DNA from: Rhizobium sp. Q54
GTDB lineage: Bacteria > Pseudomonadota > Alphaproteobacteria > Rhizobiales > Beijerinckiaceae
Reading direction: 5' to 3'
DNA length: 6,328 nt
NCBI GenBank assembly: GCA_945903655.1
Contig: CAMDOY010000227.1
Coordinates: 1-6,328, forward strand
The translations under genes and the position numbers were made by a program. Numbering within the stretch: position 1 is the stretch's first letter; the number at the start of each line of letters is the position of its first letter. Under the pieces are notes generated by a model. It was not told the origin of the DNA and made no database searches. It was given only the letters and a program-made list of their open reading frames with translations. This document shows positions 1-5,286 of this stretch, in pieces.

Positions 1-70
1 ATACCCTCCCCCTCGTGGGGAGGGTCGGCTCGCGAAGCGAGACGGGGTGGGGGGTGCAAGATGCTGATCG
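1..70. repeat. GC-rich intergenic palindromic repeat, copy 1
   Basis: The element contains two consecutive hairpins. The first is a 9-bp perfect stem (3-11 with 17-25, 5-base loop). The second is a 5-bp stem (29-33 with 37-41, GAA loop). A G-rich tail follows (43-54). The same layout recurs without gaps at 2561-2630, with 61 of 70 positions identical, including a shared tail around 62-70 beyond the hairpins. Weaker similarity runs on to about 90. It begins just past the rnhA stop codon, where it could act as a transcript end or stabilising structure, although there is no T-tract. Elements of this style are common between genes in Hyphomicrobiales. The true left end may lie outside the window. 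Confidence 0.75.
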
Positions 71-94
71 CTGACGCCGGTGCAAGCGACGATC

Positions 95-544
95 CTACCG
101 GCCGGCCCGCTTGAACGGCGCCATGCCCTCGCGGGCCAACTCGTCCGCGCGCTCGTTGAGATCATGGCCCGCATGGCCCTTCACCCAATGCCATTCGACA
201 TTGTGGCGGCCCGTCGCCTCATCGAGGCGCTTCCATAGCTCCACATTCTTGACCGGCTTTTTCGCCGAGGTCATCCAGCCATTACGCTTCCAGCCGTGGA
301 TCCAGCCCATGACGCCATCGCGCACATAGGTGGAGTCGGTAAACACATCCACATCGCAGGGGCGCTTGAGGGTCTCCAGCGCCACGATGGCGGCCATGAG
401 CTCCATGCGGTTGTTGGTCGTCAGCGGCTCGCCGCCCGACATCTCCCGCACATGCTCGTCCCACGAGAGAATGCAGCCCCAACCACCCGGACCCGGATTG
501 CCCGAACAGGCGCCATCCGTATAGGCGACGACGCGGCGGCTCAT
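95..544 (-). CDS. rnhA: Ribonuclease HI
   Basis: This is a 149-residue RNase HI, which cleaves the RNA strand of RNA-DNA hybrids in the cytoplasm during replication and R-loop removal. The catalytic residues are all visible at D10, E48, D70, H124 and D134, the same numbering as the Escherichia coli enzyme. The characteristic YTDGACSGNPGPGGWG segment lies at residues 8-23 and the VKGHAGH loop at 121-127. The length is normal for a single-domain bacterial RNase HI (E. coli has 155). The frame stays open upstream to an ATG at 658, but those 38 extra residues do not resemble the family and lie inside thrB, so the ATG at 544 is chosen. That ATG overlaps the thrB TGA as ATGA. The Shine-Dalgarno match upstream is poor, which suggests translational coupling to thrB. 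The stop is TAG at 95-97. Identification is secure. Confidence 0.96.
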   Translation of the reverse strand: MSRRVVAYTDGACSGNPGPGGWGCILSWDEHVREMSGGEPLTTNNRMELMAAIVALETLKRPCDVDVFTDSTYVRDGVMGWIHGWKRNGWMTSAKKPVKNVELWKRLDEATGRHNVEWHWVKGHAGHDLNERADELAREGMAPFKRAGR

Positions 545-1506
545 CGGGCCAGCCCATAGTCGCGCGCCTGCTCCACCCGCTGGTGGAAGCGCAGCTTCTT
601 CAGATATTCCATGGGGTCCTTCGGCATCACCAGCGCGCCGGGCGCGCGGTTCAACCAATCCACGGAGCGCGTCAGCAAGAAGCGCAGGGCGGCGCCGCGC
701 GCCAGAGTGGGCAAGGCCTCAACCTCGTCATCGCGCAACAGGCGCACGCGCTCATAACCATTCAGCAGGGCCATGCCCTTGGTGATGTTGAAGGACGCGT
801 CCTGCTCGAAACACCAGGCGTTGAGGCAGATCGCCAGATCATAGGCGAAGGCGTCCGTGCAGGCGAAATAGAAATCGATCAGCCCCGACAATTGCCCCGA
901 CAGGAAGAACACATTGTCAGGAAAGAGATCAGCGTGAATCACCCCCTCGGGCAGGCCCTTGGGCCAGACACCATCCAGATGCGCCAACTCCTGCGCGATC
1001 ACATCGCCCAGCCCCGGCGTGATCTCATCGGCGCGGCCCTCCACCGCCTGCAACAGCGGCGGCCAGCCCTGCACGGAGAGCGCGTTGGGGCGCTTGCCCG
1101 CAAAATCCGCGCCCGCCAGATGCAGCTTGCCCAGGGCCTCGCCCACCATGGCGCATTGGCGCGCATCGGGACGGCGCACCCACATGCCATCAAGGAAAGT
1201 CACGATGACGGCGGGGCGACCCGCCAGGCGCCCCAGCGCCGCGCCCGCGCGGTTCTTCACGGGCTGCGGGCAGGTGATGCCACGCGTGCTCAGATGTTCC
1301 ATGAGGCCAAGAAAAAAAGGCAGATCCGACTCCACCACCCGCTTCTCGTAGAGGGTGAGGATGAAGAAGCCAGCATCCGTATGCATGAGATAGTTGGAGT
1401 TCTCGACGCCCTCGGCGATGCCCTTGAGGGAAAGCACAGAGCCGATGTCATAGGCCGCGACGAAGGCCGCGAGCTCCTCGTCGGTGACTTCGGTGTAAAC
1501 GGCCAT
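541..1506 (-). CDS. thrB: Homoserine kinase, type II (APH/choline-kinase fold)
   Basis: This 321-residue protein matches the type II homoserine kinase used by many proteobacteria. It phosphorylates L-homoserine to O-phosphohomoserine, the penultimate step of threonine synthesis, in the cytoplasm. It belongs to the aminoglycoside-phosphotransferase-like fold, not the GHMP kinase fold of E. coli ThrB. The N-terminal lobe has the glycine-containing strand GVENSNYLM (33-41) and the conserved FILTLYEKR (48-56). The catalytic loop HADLFPDNV is at 191-199, with D193 as catalytic base and N198. The metal-binding IDFYFA is at 210-215 (D211). The length is typical. Its TGA overlaps the rnhA ATG by 4 bp, so the two form an operon. 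A candidate promoter lies 60 bp upstream. A related APH-family kinase is the only realistic alternative, and the motifs plus the rnhA and ispH neighbours favour ThrB. Confidence 0.94.
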   Translation of the reverse strand: MAVYTEVTDEELAAFVAAYDIGSVLSLKGIAEGVENSNYLMHTDAGFFILTLYEKRVVESDLPFFLGLMEHLSTRGITCPQPVKNRAGAALGRLAGRPAVIVTFLDGMWVRRPDARQCAMVGEALGKLHLAGADFAGKRPNALSVQGWPPLLQAVEGRADEITPGLGDVIAQELAHLDGVWPKGLPEGVIHADLFPDNVFFLSGQLSGLIDFYFACTDAFAYDLAICLNAWCFEQDASFNITKGMALLNGYERVRLLRDDEVEALPTLARGAALRFLLTRSVDWLNRAPGALVMPKDPMEYLKKLRFHQRVEQARDYGLAR

Positions 1507-1538
1507 GGGAAACCCGGTTGCAGGATGAAAGCGGAAAA

Positions 1539-1557
1539 GGCCCGGCTTTGCCGACCC
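1539..1557 (-). other. Short hairpin in the thrB leader
   Basis: On the minus strand a CGGC stem with an AAA loop pairs with GCCG. It extends past a G-U pair and one mismatch to two more G-C pairs, and is followed by four T (1538 to 1535). It would lie at the very start of the thrB transcript if the candidate promoter is right. The shape is terminator-like but weak. No leader peptide rich in Thr or Ile codons is apparent, so classic attenuation is not supported. Confidence 0.2.
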
Positions 1558-1566
1558 GGTTGGTTC

Positions 1567-1595
1567 GTGTTAGCGAGCGGGGTGGGCCGCGTCAA
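1567..1595 (-). promoter_or_regulatory. Candidate sigma-70-type promoter for thrB-rnhA
   Basis: Reading the minus strand, TTGACG (1595-1590) is a 5-of-6 match to the -35 consensus. It is followed after exactly 17 bp by TAACAC (1572-1567), a modest -10. Transcription would start near 1560, leaving a leader of about 54 bases before the thrB ATG at 1506. The thrB Shine-Dalgarno sequence is weak. The promoter call rests only on sequence and spacing. Its presence fits the idea that thrB needs its own promoter because it is separated from ispH here. Confidence 0.4.
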
Positions 1596-1640
1596 ACCGC
1601 CGAGGCCCGGCCCCGCCGCTTCTGCTGTGTTCTCCCCATC

Positions 1641-2552
1641 ATGCTCACCCTGCTGCTTCCCCCATGGCTCTGGGCCGTCTTCACGGTCATCGCCGCCGGC
1701 GCCCAGACCGCGCGCAATGTCATGCAGCGCGATCTCGTGGCGAGCGTGGGGACTCAGGGCGCGACCTATGTGCGCTTTCTCTTCGGCCTGCCCTTCGCCC
1801 TGCTGTTTCTGGGCGCGCAGATGCTGCTGATCGACGCGCCCCTGCCCATCCCCGGCCTGCATGCGCTGGGCTGGGCTGCTGTGGGCGCCCTGATGCAGAC
1901 CATGGCCACCGCCCTGATGCTGCTGTCCATGCAGGACCGCTCCTTCGTGGTGACCATCGCCTTCACCAAGACCGAGCCGGTCATCATCGCCATTCTGAGC
2001 ATCGTGATCCTGCGGGAGGTCCCCACCCCCATGACCGCGCTGGCGATCGTCGTGGCCACCGCTGGCGTGATGCTGATGTCCCTGCCCCCGCGCGCGCAAG
2101 GCGCCGAGCGCCCGGGTCTCAAGGCGGCGCTGATCGGTCTGGCGTCGGGCGCCTGTTTCGGCTTTTCCGCCACGGGTTATCGGGTGTCGATGGTGGGGCT
2201 GGAGTCCTCATCCTTCATCCTGACGGCCAGCGTCACCATGGTCATGGGGCTGGTGATCCAGTGCGTCGCGATCCTGGGCTGGCTGCTGCTGCGCGACCGG
2301 GCGCTGCTGGGCGCGATCCTCAGGAGCTGGAGGCCCTCGCTGCTGGCGGGCTTCATGGGCGCGCTGGCCACCCAGTTCTGGTTCCTCGCCTTCGCCATCA
2401 CCAATCCCATCCGCGTGCGCACCCTGGCTCTGGTGGAGGTGCCCTTCGCGCAGGTGGTCTCGCGGCGCATCTTCAAGCAGCGCATGAGTCATGCGGAGAT
2501 CGCAGGCATGGCGCTGATTGTGGCGGGGGTGGTGCTGTTGCTGAATGGGTGA
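1641..2552 (+). CDS. DMT superfamily (EamA-type) membrane transporter
   Basis: This 303-residue protein is predicted to sit in the inner membrane with about ten transmembrane helices (roughly 8-25, 40-62, 74-97, 101-123, 128-147, 161-180, 190-215, 234-254, 258-277, 285-301). It has the internal duplication of the drug/metabolite transporter superfamily. Each half ends with a related pattern: TKTEPVIIAILSIVILRE (109-126) and LVEVPFAQVVSRRIFKQR (264-281). The substrate cannot be deduced; relatives export amino acids, metabolites or drugs. The ATG at 1641 is chosen because hydrophobic family-like sequence begins there. The upstream in-frame ATG at 1518 would add 41 charged, Arg-rich residues. 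No convincing Shine-Dalgarno precedes 1641, so the exact start is uncertain. The gene is divergent from thrB and convergent with ispH, and it separates two genes that are normally adjacent. Confidence 0.88.
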   Translation: MLTLLLPPWLWAVFTVIAAGAQTARNVMQRDLVASVGTQGATYVRFLFGLPFALLFLGAQMLLIDAPLPIPGLHALGWAAVGALMQTMATALMLLSMQDRSFVVTIAFTKTEPVIIAILSIVILREVPTPMTALAIVVATAGVMLMSLPPRAQGAERPGLKAALIGLASGACFGFSATGYRVSMVGLESSSFILTASVTMVMGLVIQCVAILGWLLLRDRALLGAILRSWRPSLLAGFMGALATQFWFLAFAITNPIRVRTLALVEVPFAQVVSRRIFKQRMSHAEIAGMALIVAGVVLLLNG

Positions 2553-2560
2553 ACCCCTTC

Positions 2561-2630
2561 ATACCCTCCCCTTCATGGGGAGGGTCGGCCCGCGAAGCGG
2601 GACGGGGTGGGGAACGCGAGGTGCTGATCG
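2561..2630. repeat. GC-rich intergenic palindromic repeat, copy 2
   Basis: This copy aligns to 1-70 without gaps and in the same orientation, with 61 of 70 positions identical. The first hairpin is 2563-2571 with 2577-2585. The second is 2589-2593 with 2597-2601, again with a GAA loop. In the second stem a T-A pair of copy 1 (30/40) is a C-G pair here (2590/2600), so pairing is kept. It starts 9 bases after the transporter stop codon and may serve as the 3' structure of that transcript. No T-tract follows. Confidence 0.78.
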
Positions 2631-2651
2631 GGAGCGCGGTTGCGACAGCGC

Positions 2652-2665
2652 TAACGAGAACGTTA
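2652..2665. other. Small inverted repeat between repeat copies
   Basis: A 5-bp perfect stem (TAACG, 2652-2656, with CGTTA, 2661-2665) has an AGAA loop. It lies near the centre of the convergent gap, between the two inverted GC-rich repeat copies. It is short enough to be chance and no function is assigned. Confidence 0.2.
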
Positions 2666-2671
2666 CGTGGG

Positions 2672-2710
2672 CCCCCCACCCCGCACCCCTCCCCACGAGG
2701 GGGAGGGGAT
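2672..2710 (-). repeat. GC-rich palindromic repeat, shortened inverted copy 3
   Basis: Read on the minus strand this matches copy 1 closely. It has the same first hairpin (2708-2700 with 2694-2686, identical CTCGT loop) followed by the same G-rich tail. It lacks the second hairpin: 17 bases of copy 1 (26-42) are replaced by two. The outermost A-T pair of the first stem (3/25 in copy 1) is a C-G pair here (2708/2686). Together with copy 2 it forms a head-to-head pair about 40 bp apart whose arms could also pair with each other. Confidence 0.7.
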
Positions 2711-2727
2711 CGGCTGGCGCTTCACTT

Positions 2728-2748
2728 CGATAATTCAAATAGTTATCG
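2728..2748. terminator. AT-rich inverted repeat just after ispH
   Basis: CGATAA (2728-2733) pairs perfectly with TTATCG (2743-2748) around a 9-base AT-rich loop, 3 bases beyond the ispH stop codon. It stands out sharply in a GC-rich region. On the ispH transcript it would form a 3' hairpin, but the stem is weak and no run of T follows, so a role as terminator is only a guess. A protein-binding site is equally possible. Confidence 0.25.
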
Positions 2749-2751
2749 CCG

Positions 2752-3705
2752 TCACGCGCTCTCGCGCAGCTCCCTCGGCAGCGGGAAATGCATGGTCTCG
2801 ACGGCGGTGGTCACCACCTCGACCTCGATCTGCCGCCTGCTGGCGAAGGCCTCGATGATTTCCTCCACCAGCACCTCAGGCGCCGAGGCGCCCGCCGTGA
2901 TCCCCAGCGTCCGGATATCGCAGAACAGGCTCCAGTCGATGTCCTGCGCGCGCAGCACCAGGCGCGAGACCGGGCAGCCCGCCCGCTCCGCCACCTCGGT
3001 CAGGCGCACGGAATTGGAGGAATTGGGCGAGCCCACCACCAGCAGCGCATCCACGCGCGGGGCGATGGCCTTCACCGCCTCCTGCCGGTTGGTGGTGGCG
3101 TAGCAGATGTCGTCCTTGTGGGGACCGGCGATAGCGGGAAACTTCGCCTGCAAGGCCGCCACGATCTCGACCGTGTCATCCACCGAAAGCGTCGTCTGCG
3201 AGGCCCAGGCGAGCATGGCGGGATCGGGCGGATTGAGCCGCGCCACATCCTCCACGCTCTCCACCAGCAGCACCGCGCCCTCCGGCAACTGGCCCACCGT
3301 GCCCTCGACTTCCGGATGCCCGGCATGACCGATCAGCACGACCTGACGGCCCCGCTTGTGGTGGATGGCGGCCTCGCGATGCACCTTGGTGACCAGCGGA
3401 CAGGTGGCGTCAATCGCCACCAGATTGCGCTGCGCCGCCTGATCGACCACGGATTTCGGCACCCCATGGGCGGAGAAGATCACGGGCGCGTCGCCCTGGG
3501 GCGCCTCGTCCAGCTCGTCGATGAAGATCGCGCCCTTGGCCCGCAAGGAGTCAACCACGAAACGGTTATGGACGATCTCGTGGCGCACATAGACCGGGGC
3601 GCCATAGACCTGCAGCGCCTTTTCAACCACCTCGATGGCGCGCACGACTCCCGCGCAGAAACCACGGGGGGCGGCGAGCAGGATGCGAAGCGGGGGCTGG
3701 GGCAT
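2752..3705 (-). CDS. ispH: 4-hydroxy-3-methylbut-2-enyl diphosphate reductase (IspH/LytB)
   Basis: This 317-residue iron-sulfur enzyme catalyses the last step of the MEP pathway, reducing HMBPP to IPP and DMAPP in the cytoplasm. The three cysteines that hold the iron-sulfur cluster are present: C17 (PRGFCAG), C102 (DATCPLV) and C201 (DICYATTN). Substrate-binding residues are visible too: H46, H80, H130 and E132 (GHPEVEGT), T171-T172 (QTTLSVDDT), S229-S230-N231 (PNSSNS) and S274 (AGASAPE). The length is normal. The ATG at 3705 is preceded 7 bases away by a good Shine-Dalgarno, AAGAGG. The frame is open upstream to 3861, but the added 52 residues are Arg-rich and unlike the family. It is convergent with the EamA transporter and divergent from the MATE gene. 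Identification is secure. Confidence 0.97.
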   Translation of the reverse strand: MPQPPLRILLAAPRGFCAGVVRAIEVVEKALQVYGAPVYVRHEIVHNRFVVDSLRAKGAIFIDELDEAPQGDAPVIFSAHGVPKSVVDQAAQRNLVAIDATCPLVTKVHREAAIHHKRGRQVVLIGHAGHPEVEGTVGQLPEGAVLLVESVEDVARLNPPDPAMLAWASQTTLSVDDTVEIVAALQAKFPAIAGPHKDDICYATTNRQEAVKAIAPRVDALLVVGSPNSSNSVRLTEVAERAGCPVSRLVLRAQDIDWSLFCDIRTLGITAGASAPEVLVEEIIEAFASRRQIEVEVVTTAVETMHFPLPRELRESA

Positions 3706-3712
3706 GGTCAAA

Positions 3713-3718
3713 CCTCTT
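3713..3718 (-). promoter_or_regulatory. ispH ribosome binding site
   Basis: AAGAGG on the minus strand lies 7 bases before the ATG at 3705. It is the clearest Shine-Dalgarno in the window and decides the ispH start against the longer open frame that extends to 3861. Confidence 0.75.
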
Positions 3719-3778
3719 GGCCCTTTTTTGCGTGAAGGCCCGACAAAGCGCAAGACCCCCAACCGGACGAGACTTGCG

Positions 3779-3790
3779 AGGGGCGCCCCT
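3779..3790. promoter_or_regulatory. 12-bp perfect palindrome in the ispH/MATE divergent region
   Basis: AGGGGCGCCCCT reads identically on both strands and lies in the 131-bp gap between the divergent ispH and MATE starts, 46 bp before the MATE ATG and 73 bp before the ispH ATG. It could be an operator for one or both genes. GC-rich palindromes arise by chance more readily in such DNA, and the symmetry does not extend outward. Confidence 0.3.
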
Positions 3791-3795
3791 GCGGG

Positions 3796-3825
3796 TCTAT
3801 GCAGACGCCTTGCCGCCCACCTCAA
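3796..3825 (-). promoter_or_regulatory. Possible ispH promoter
   Basis: On the minus strand TTGAGG (3825-3820) is followed after 18 bp by CATAGA (3801-3796). Both boxes are imperfect. If real, transcription would start close to the 12-bp palindrome at 3779-3790, and the leader would be about 85 bases. The -35 box would overlap the purine-rich stretch before the MATE start. This is a weak call. Confidence 0.25.
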
Positions 3826-3836
3826 GAAAGTCCGCC

Positions 3837-5195
3837 ATGTCCGAACCAGCGGTATCGCCACCGCGCGCCCCCGCTGTCTTCACGCAGGGCTCGCTCGCCC
3901 GCCATGTGCTGGTGATGACCTCCACCGGGTCCATCGGGCTCGTGGCGGTGTTCATGGTGGACCTGCTGTCGCTGATCTATGTGTCCTGGCTGGGCGAGCC
4001 TGCGCTGACGGCGGGCGTAGGCTTCGCCGCGCAGGTGCTGTTCTTCATCATTTCCCTCAACATCGGCCTGAGCATCGCGGTCTCGGCGGTGGTGGCCCGG
4101 GCCATCGGCGCCAATGATCGCCCGCGCGCCCAGCAACTGGCGAGCTCCGGCCTCACCCATACCTTCATCATCGCCACCGTGACGGGCCTGGCGCTCTATG
4201 TGTTCCGCCGCCCGGCGCTGGAGCTTCTGGGCGCGCGTGGCGCTGCGCTGGATGCGGCGGACATCTATCTCGTCTGGACCCTGCCCACCAATGGGCTGAT
4301 GGCGCTTGGCATGGCGCTCTCGGGCGTCTTGCGCGCCGTGGGCGATGCGCGGCGCTCCATGTATGTAACGCTCTTCGGCTCCATCGTGACCGCCGTGATA
4401 GATCCCATGTTGATCCTCGGCCTCAAGATGGGCGTGGAGGGCGCGGCCCTCGCGGCTGTGGTCTCCAGAATCGTGTGGATCGCCGTTGGCCTGTGGGGCG
4501 CGGTGCATGTGCATGGCATCGTCGGGCGGCCCGACCGCAAATCCGTGATGCTGGACCTGCCGCCCATGATGAAGATCGCCCTGCCCGCGATCCTCACCAA
4601 TCTGGCGGCGCCCGTGGCCAATGGCTATGCGGTCCACGCAATGGCCAATTTCGGCGAGGCGGCGGTGGCGGCGGGCGCCATCATCGACCGGGTCGTGCCG
4701 GTGGCCTTCGTGGTGCTCTTCGCCATGTCCGGCGTCGTGGGGCCCATCGTCGCCCAGAACTATGGCGCCAAGCTCTATGGGCGCGTGCGCGACACCCTCA
4801 CCGCCTGCTTCGCCTTCGCCGGGATCTATTCCCTCACCGTCTGGCTGCTGCTGGTGCTGTGCTCCAGCGGCATCGTGTGGCTGTTCAGCGCCGAGGGGGA
4901 GACCGCCCGTCTCGTGGTTTTCTTCTGCAATTACGGGGCTCTGGCCTGGGTGTTCCTGGGCTGCCTCTTCGCCGCCAACGCGGCCTTCAACAATCTCGAC
5001 TACGCCTTTCTCTCCACGCTCTTCAACTGGGGGCGCGCGACTTTGGGCACAATCCCATTCGTGACCCTCGGCGCCCACTATATGGGGCCAGAGGGCGTCA
5101 TTCTGGGGATCGTGGGGGGCGGCGCCATTTCCGGATTGGCCGCCATCATCACCGCCTACGGAATCGCCCGACGGATCGCCCGCACGAAAGCGTGA
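3837..5195 (+). CDS. MATE family efflux transporter
   Basis: This 452-residue polytopic inner-membrane protein has the twelve-helix, two-bundle arrangement of MATE exporters, which expel organic cations, drugs or metabolites in exchange for H+ or Na+. Family signatures occur in both halves: ARAIGANDRPRAQQ (87-100) and GVLRAVGDARRSM (163-175) in the first, and GPIVAQNYGAKLYGRVRD (302-319) in the second. The length is typical (about 450). The ATG at 3837 follows a purine-rich AAGAAAG with a 6-base gap. The frame is open upstream to 3717, but the extra 40 residues are hydrophilic and overlap the divergent promoter region. The substrate is unknown. The gene is divergent from ispH and co-directional with gshA, 91 bp upstream of it. 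The candidate promoter in that gap suggests gshA can be transcribed separately. Confidence 0.92.
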   Translation: MSEPAVSPPRAPAVFTQGSLARHVLVMTSTGSIGLVAVFMVDLLSLIYVSWLGEPALTAGVGFAAQVLFFIISLNIGLSIAVSAVVARAIGANDRPRAQQLASSGLTHTFIIATVTGLALYVFRRPALELLGARGAALDAADIYLVWTLPTNGLMALGMALSGVLRAVGDARRSMYVTLFGSIVTAVIDPMLILGLKMGVEGAALAAVVSRIVWIAVGLWGAVHVHGIVGRPDRKSVMLDLPPMMKIALPAILTNLAAPVANGYAVHAMANFGEAAVAAGAIIDRVVPVAFVVLFAMSGVVGPIVAQNYGAKLYGRVRDTLTACFAFAGIYSLTVWLLLVLCSSGIVWLFSAEGETARLVVFFCNYGALAWVFLGCLFAANAAFNNLDYAFLSTLFNWGRATLGTIPFVTLGAHYMGPEGVILGIVGGGAISGLAAIITAYGIARRIARTKA

Positions 5196-5205
5196 GGGGG
5201 GCGTG

Positions 5206-5234
5206 TTGCCACAAGGCCAGCCCAAGCCTATGTA
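5206..5234 (+). promoter_or_regulatory. Candidate gshA promoter
   Basis: TTGCCA (5206-5211) matches the -35 consensus at 5 of 6 positions. After exactly 17 bp it is followed by TATGTA (5229-5234), a partial -10. Transcription would begin near 5241, giving a leader of about 46 bases. It begins 10 bases after the MATE stop codon, so gshA may have its own promoter as well as read-through from the exporter gene. Confidence 0.4.
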
Positions 5235-5241
5235 GGGGAGC

Positions 5242-5275
5242 CCGGCGGCTACGTCGGCCTGTCCTGTTCCGCCGG
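5242..5275 (+). promoter_or_regulatory. gshA leader hairpin overlapping the ribosome binding site
   Basis: CCGGCGG (5242-5248) is perfectly complementary to CCGCCGG (5269-5275), giving a 7-bp all-G/C stem with a 20-base loop. The Shine-Dalgarno-like GGAAAG (5274-5279, 7 bases before the gshA ATG) has its two G inside the stem, so folding would partly hide it. The 5' arm starts almost at the predicted transcription start. Whether this regulates translation is inference. Confidence 0.35.
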
Positions 5276-5286
5276 AAAGCTCGTTC

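Noticed and set aside
545..658. Upstream extension of rnhA to an ATG at 658 (38 extra residues)
   Set aside because: The added residues are Arg/Ala-rich, unlike RNase HI, and lie wholly inside thrB. The ATG at 544 gives catalytic residues at the same numbers as E. coli RNase HI.
1518..1640. N-terminal extension of the EamA transporter from an ATG at 1518
   Set aside because: The 41 extra residues are charged and Arg-rich and run through the thrB promoter region. Family-like hydrophobic sequence starts at 1641, although the lack of a clear ribosome binding site leaves some doubt.
583..1830. 415-codon open frame on the plus strand opposite thrB
   Set aside because: It is antisense to a confidently identified gene. 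The translation is Arg/His/Gln-rich with no recognisable domain, as expected from a GC-rich shadow frame.
1..2710. CRISPR array or insertion sequence made of the repeats
   Set aside because: There are only three copies, at irregular spacing and both orientations, with no spacer pattern and no transposase or flanking target duplication visible.
2545..2733. Small frames of about 60 codons over the repeat-rich gap
   Set aside because: They are translations of the palindromic repeats (Pro/Arg-rich strings), not conserved small proteins.
1664..3103. 479-codon plus-strand frame crossing the EamA gene, the gap and ispH
   Set aside because: It is out of frame with the EamA protein and runs antisense through ispH. 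Its sequence is Arg/Ala/Gly-rich with no family resemblance.
3706..3861. Longer ispH start at 3861
   Set aside because: The 52 added residues are basic and unlike IspH. The ATG at 3705 has a good Shine-Dalgarno and family-like N-terminus, and the longer form would overlap the MATE start.
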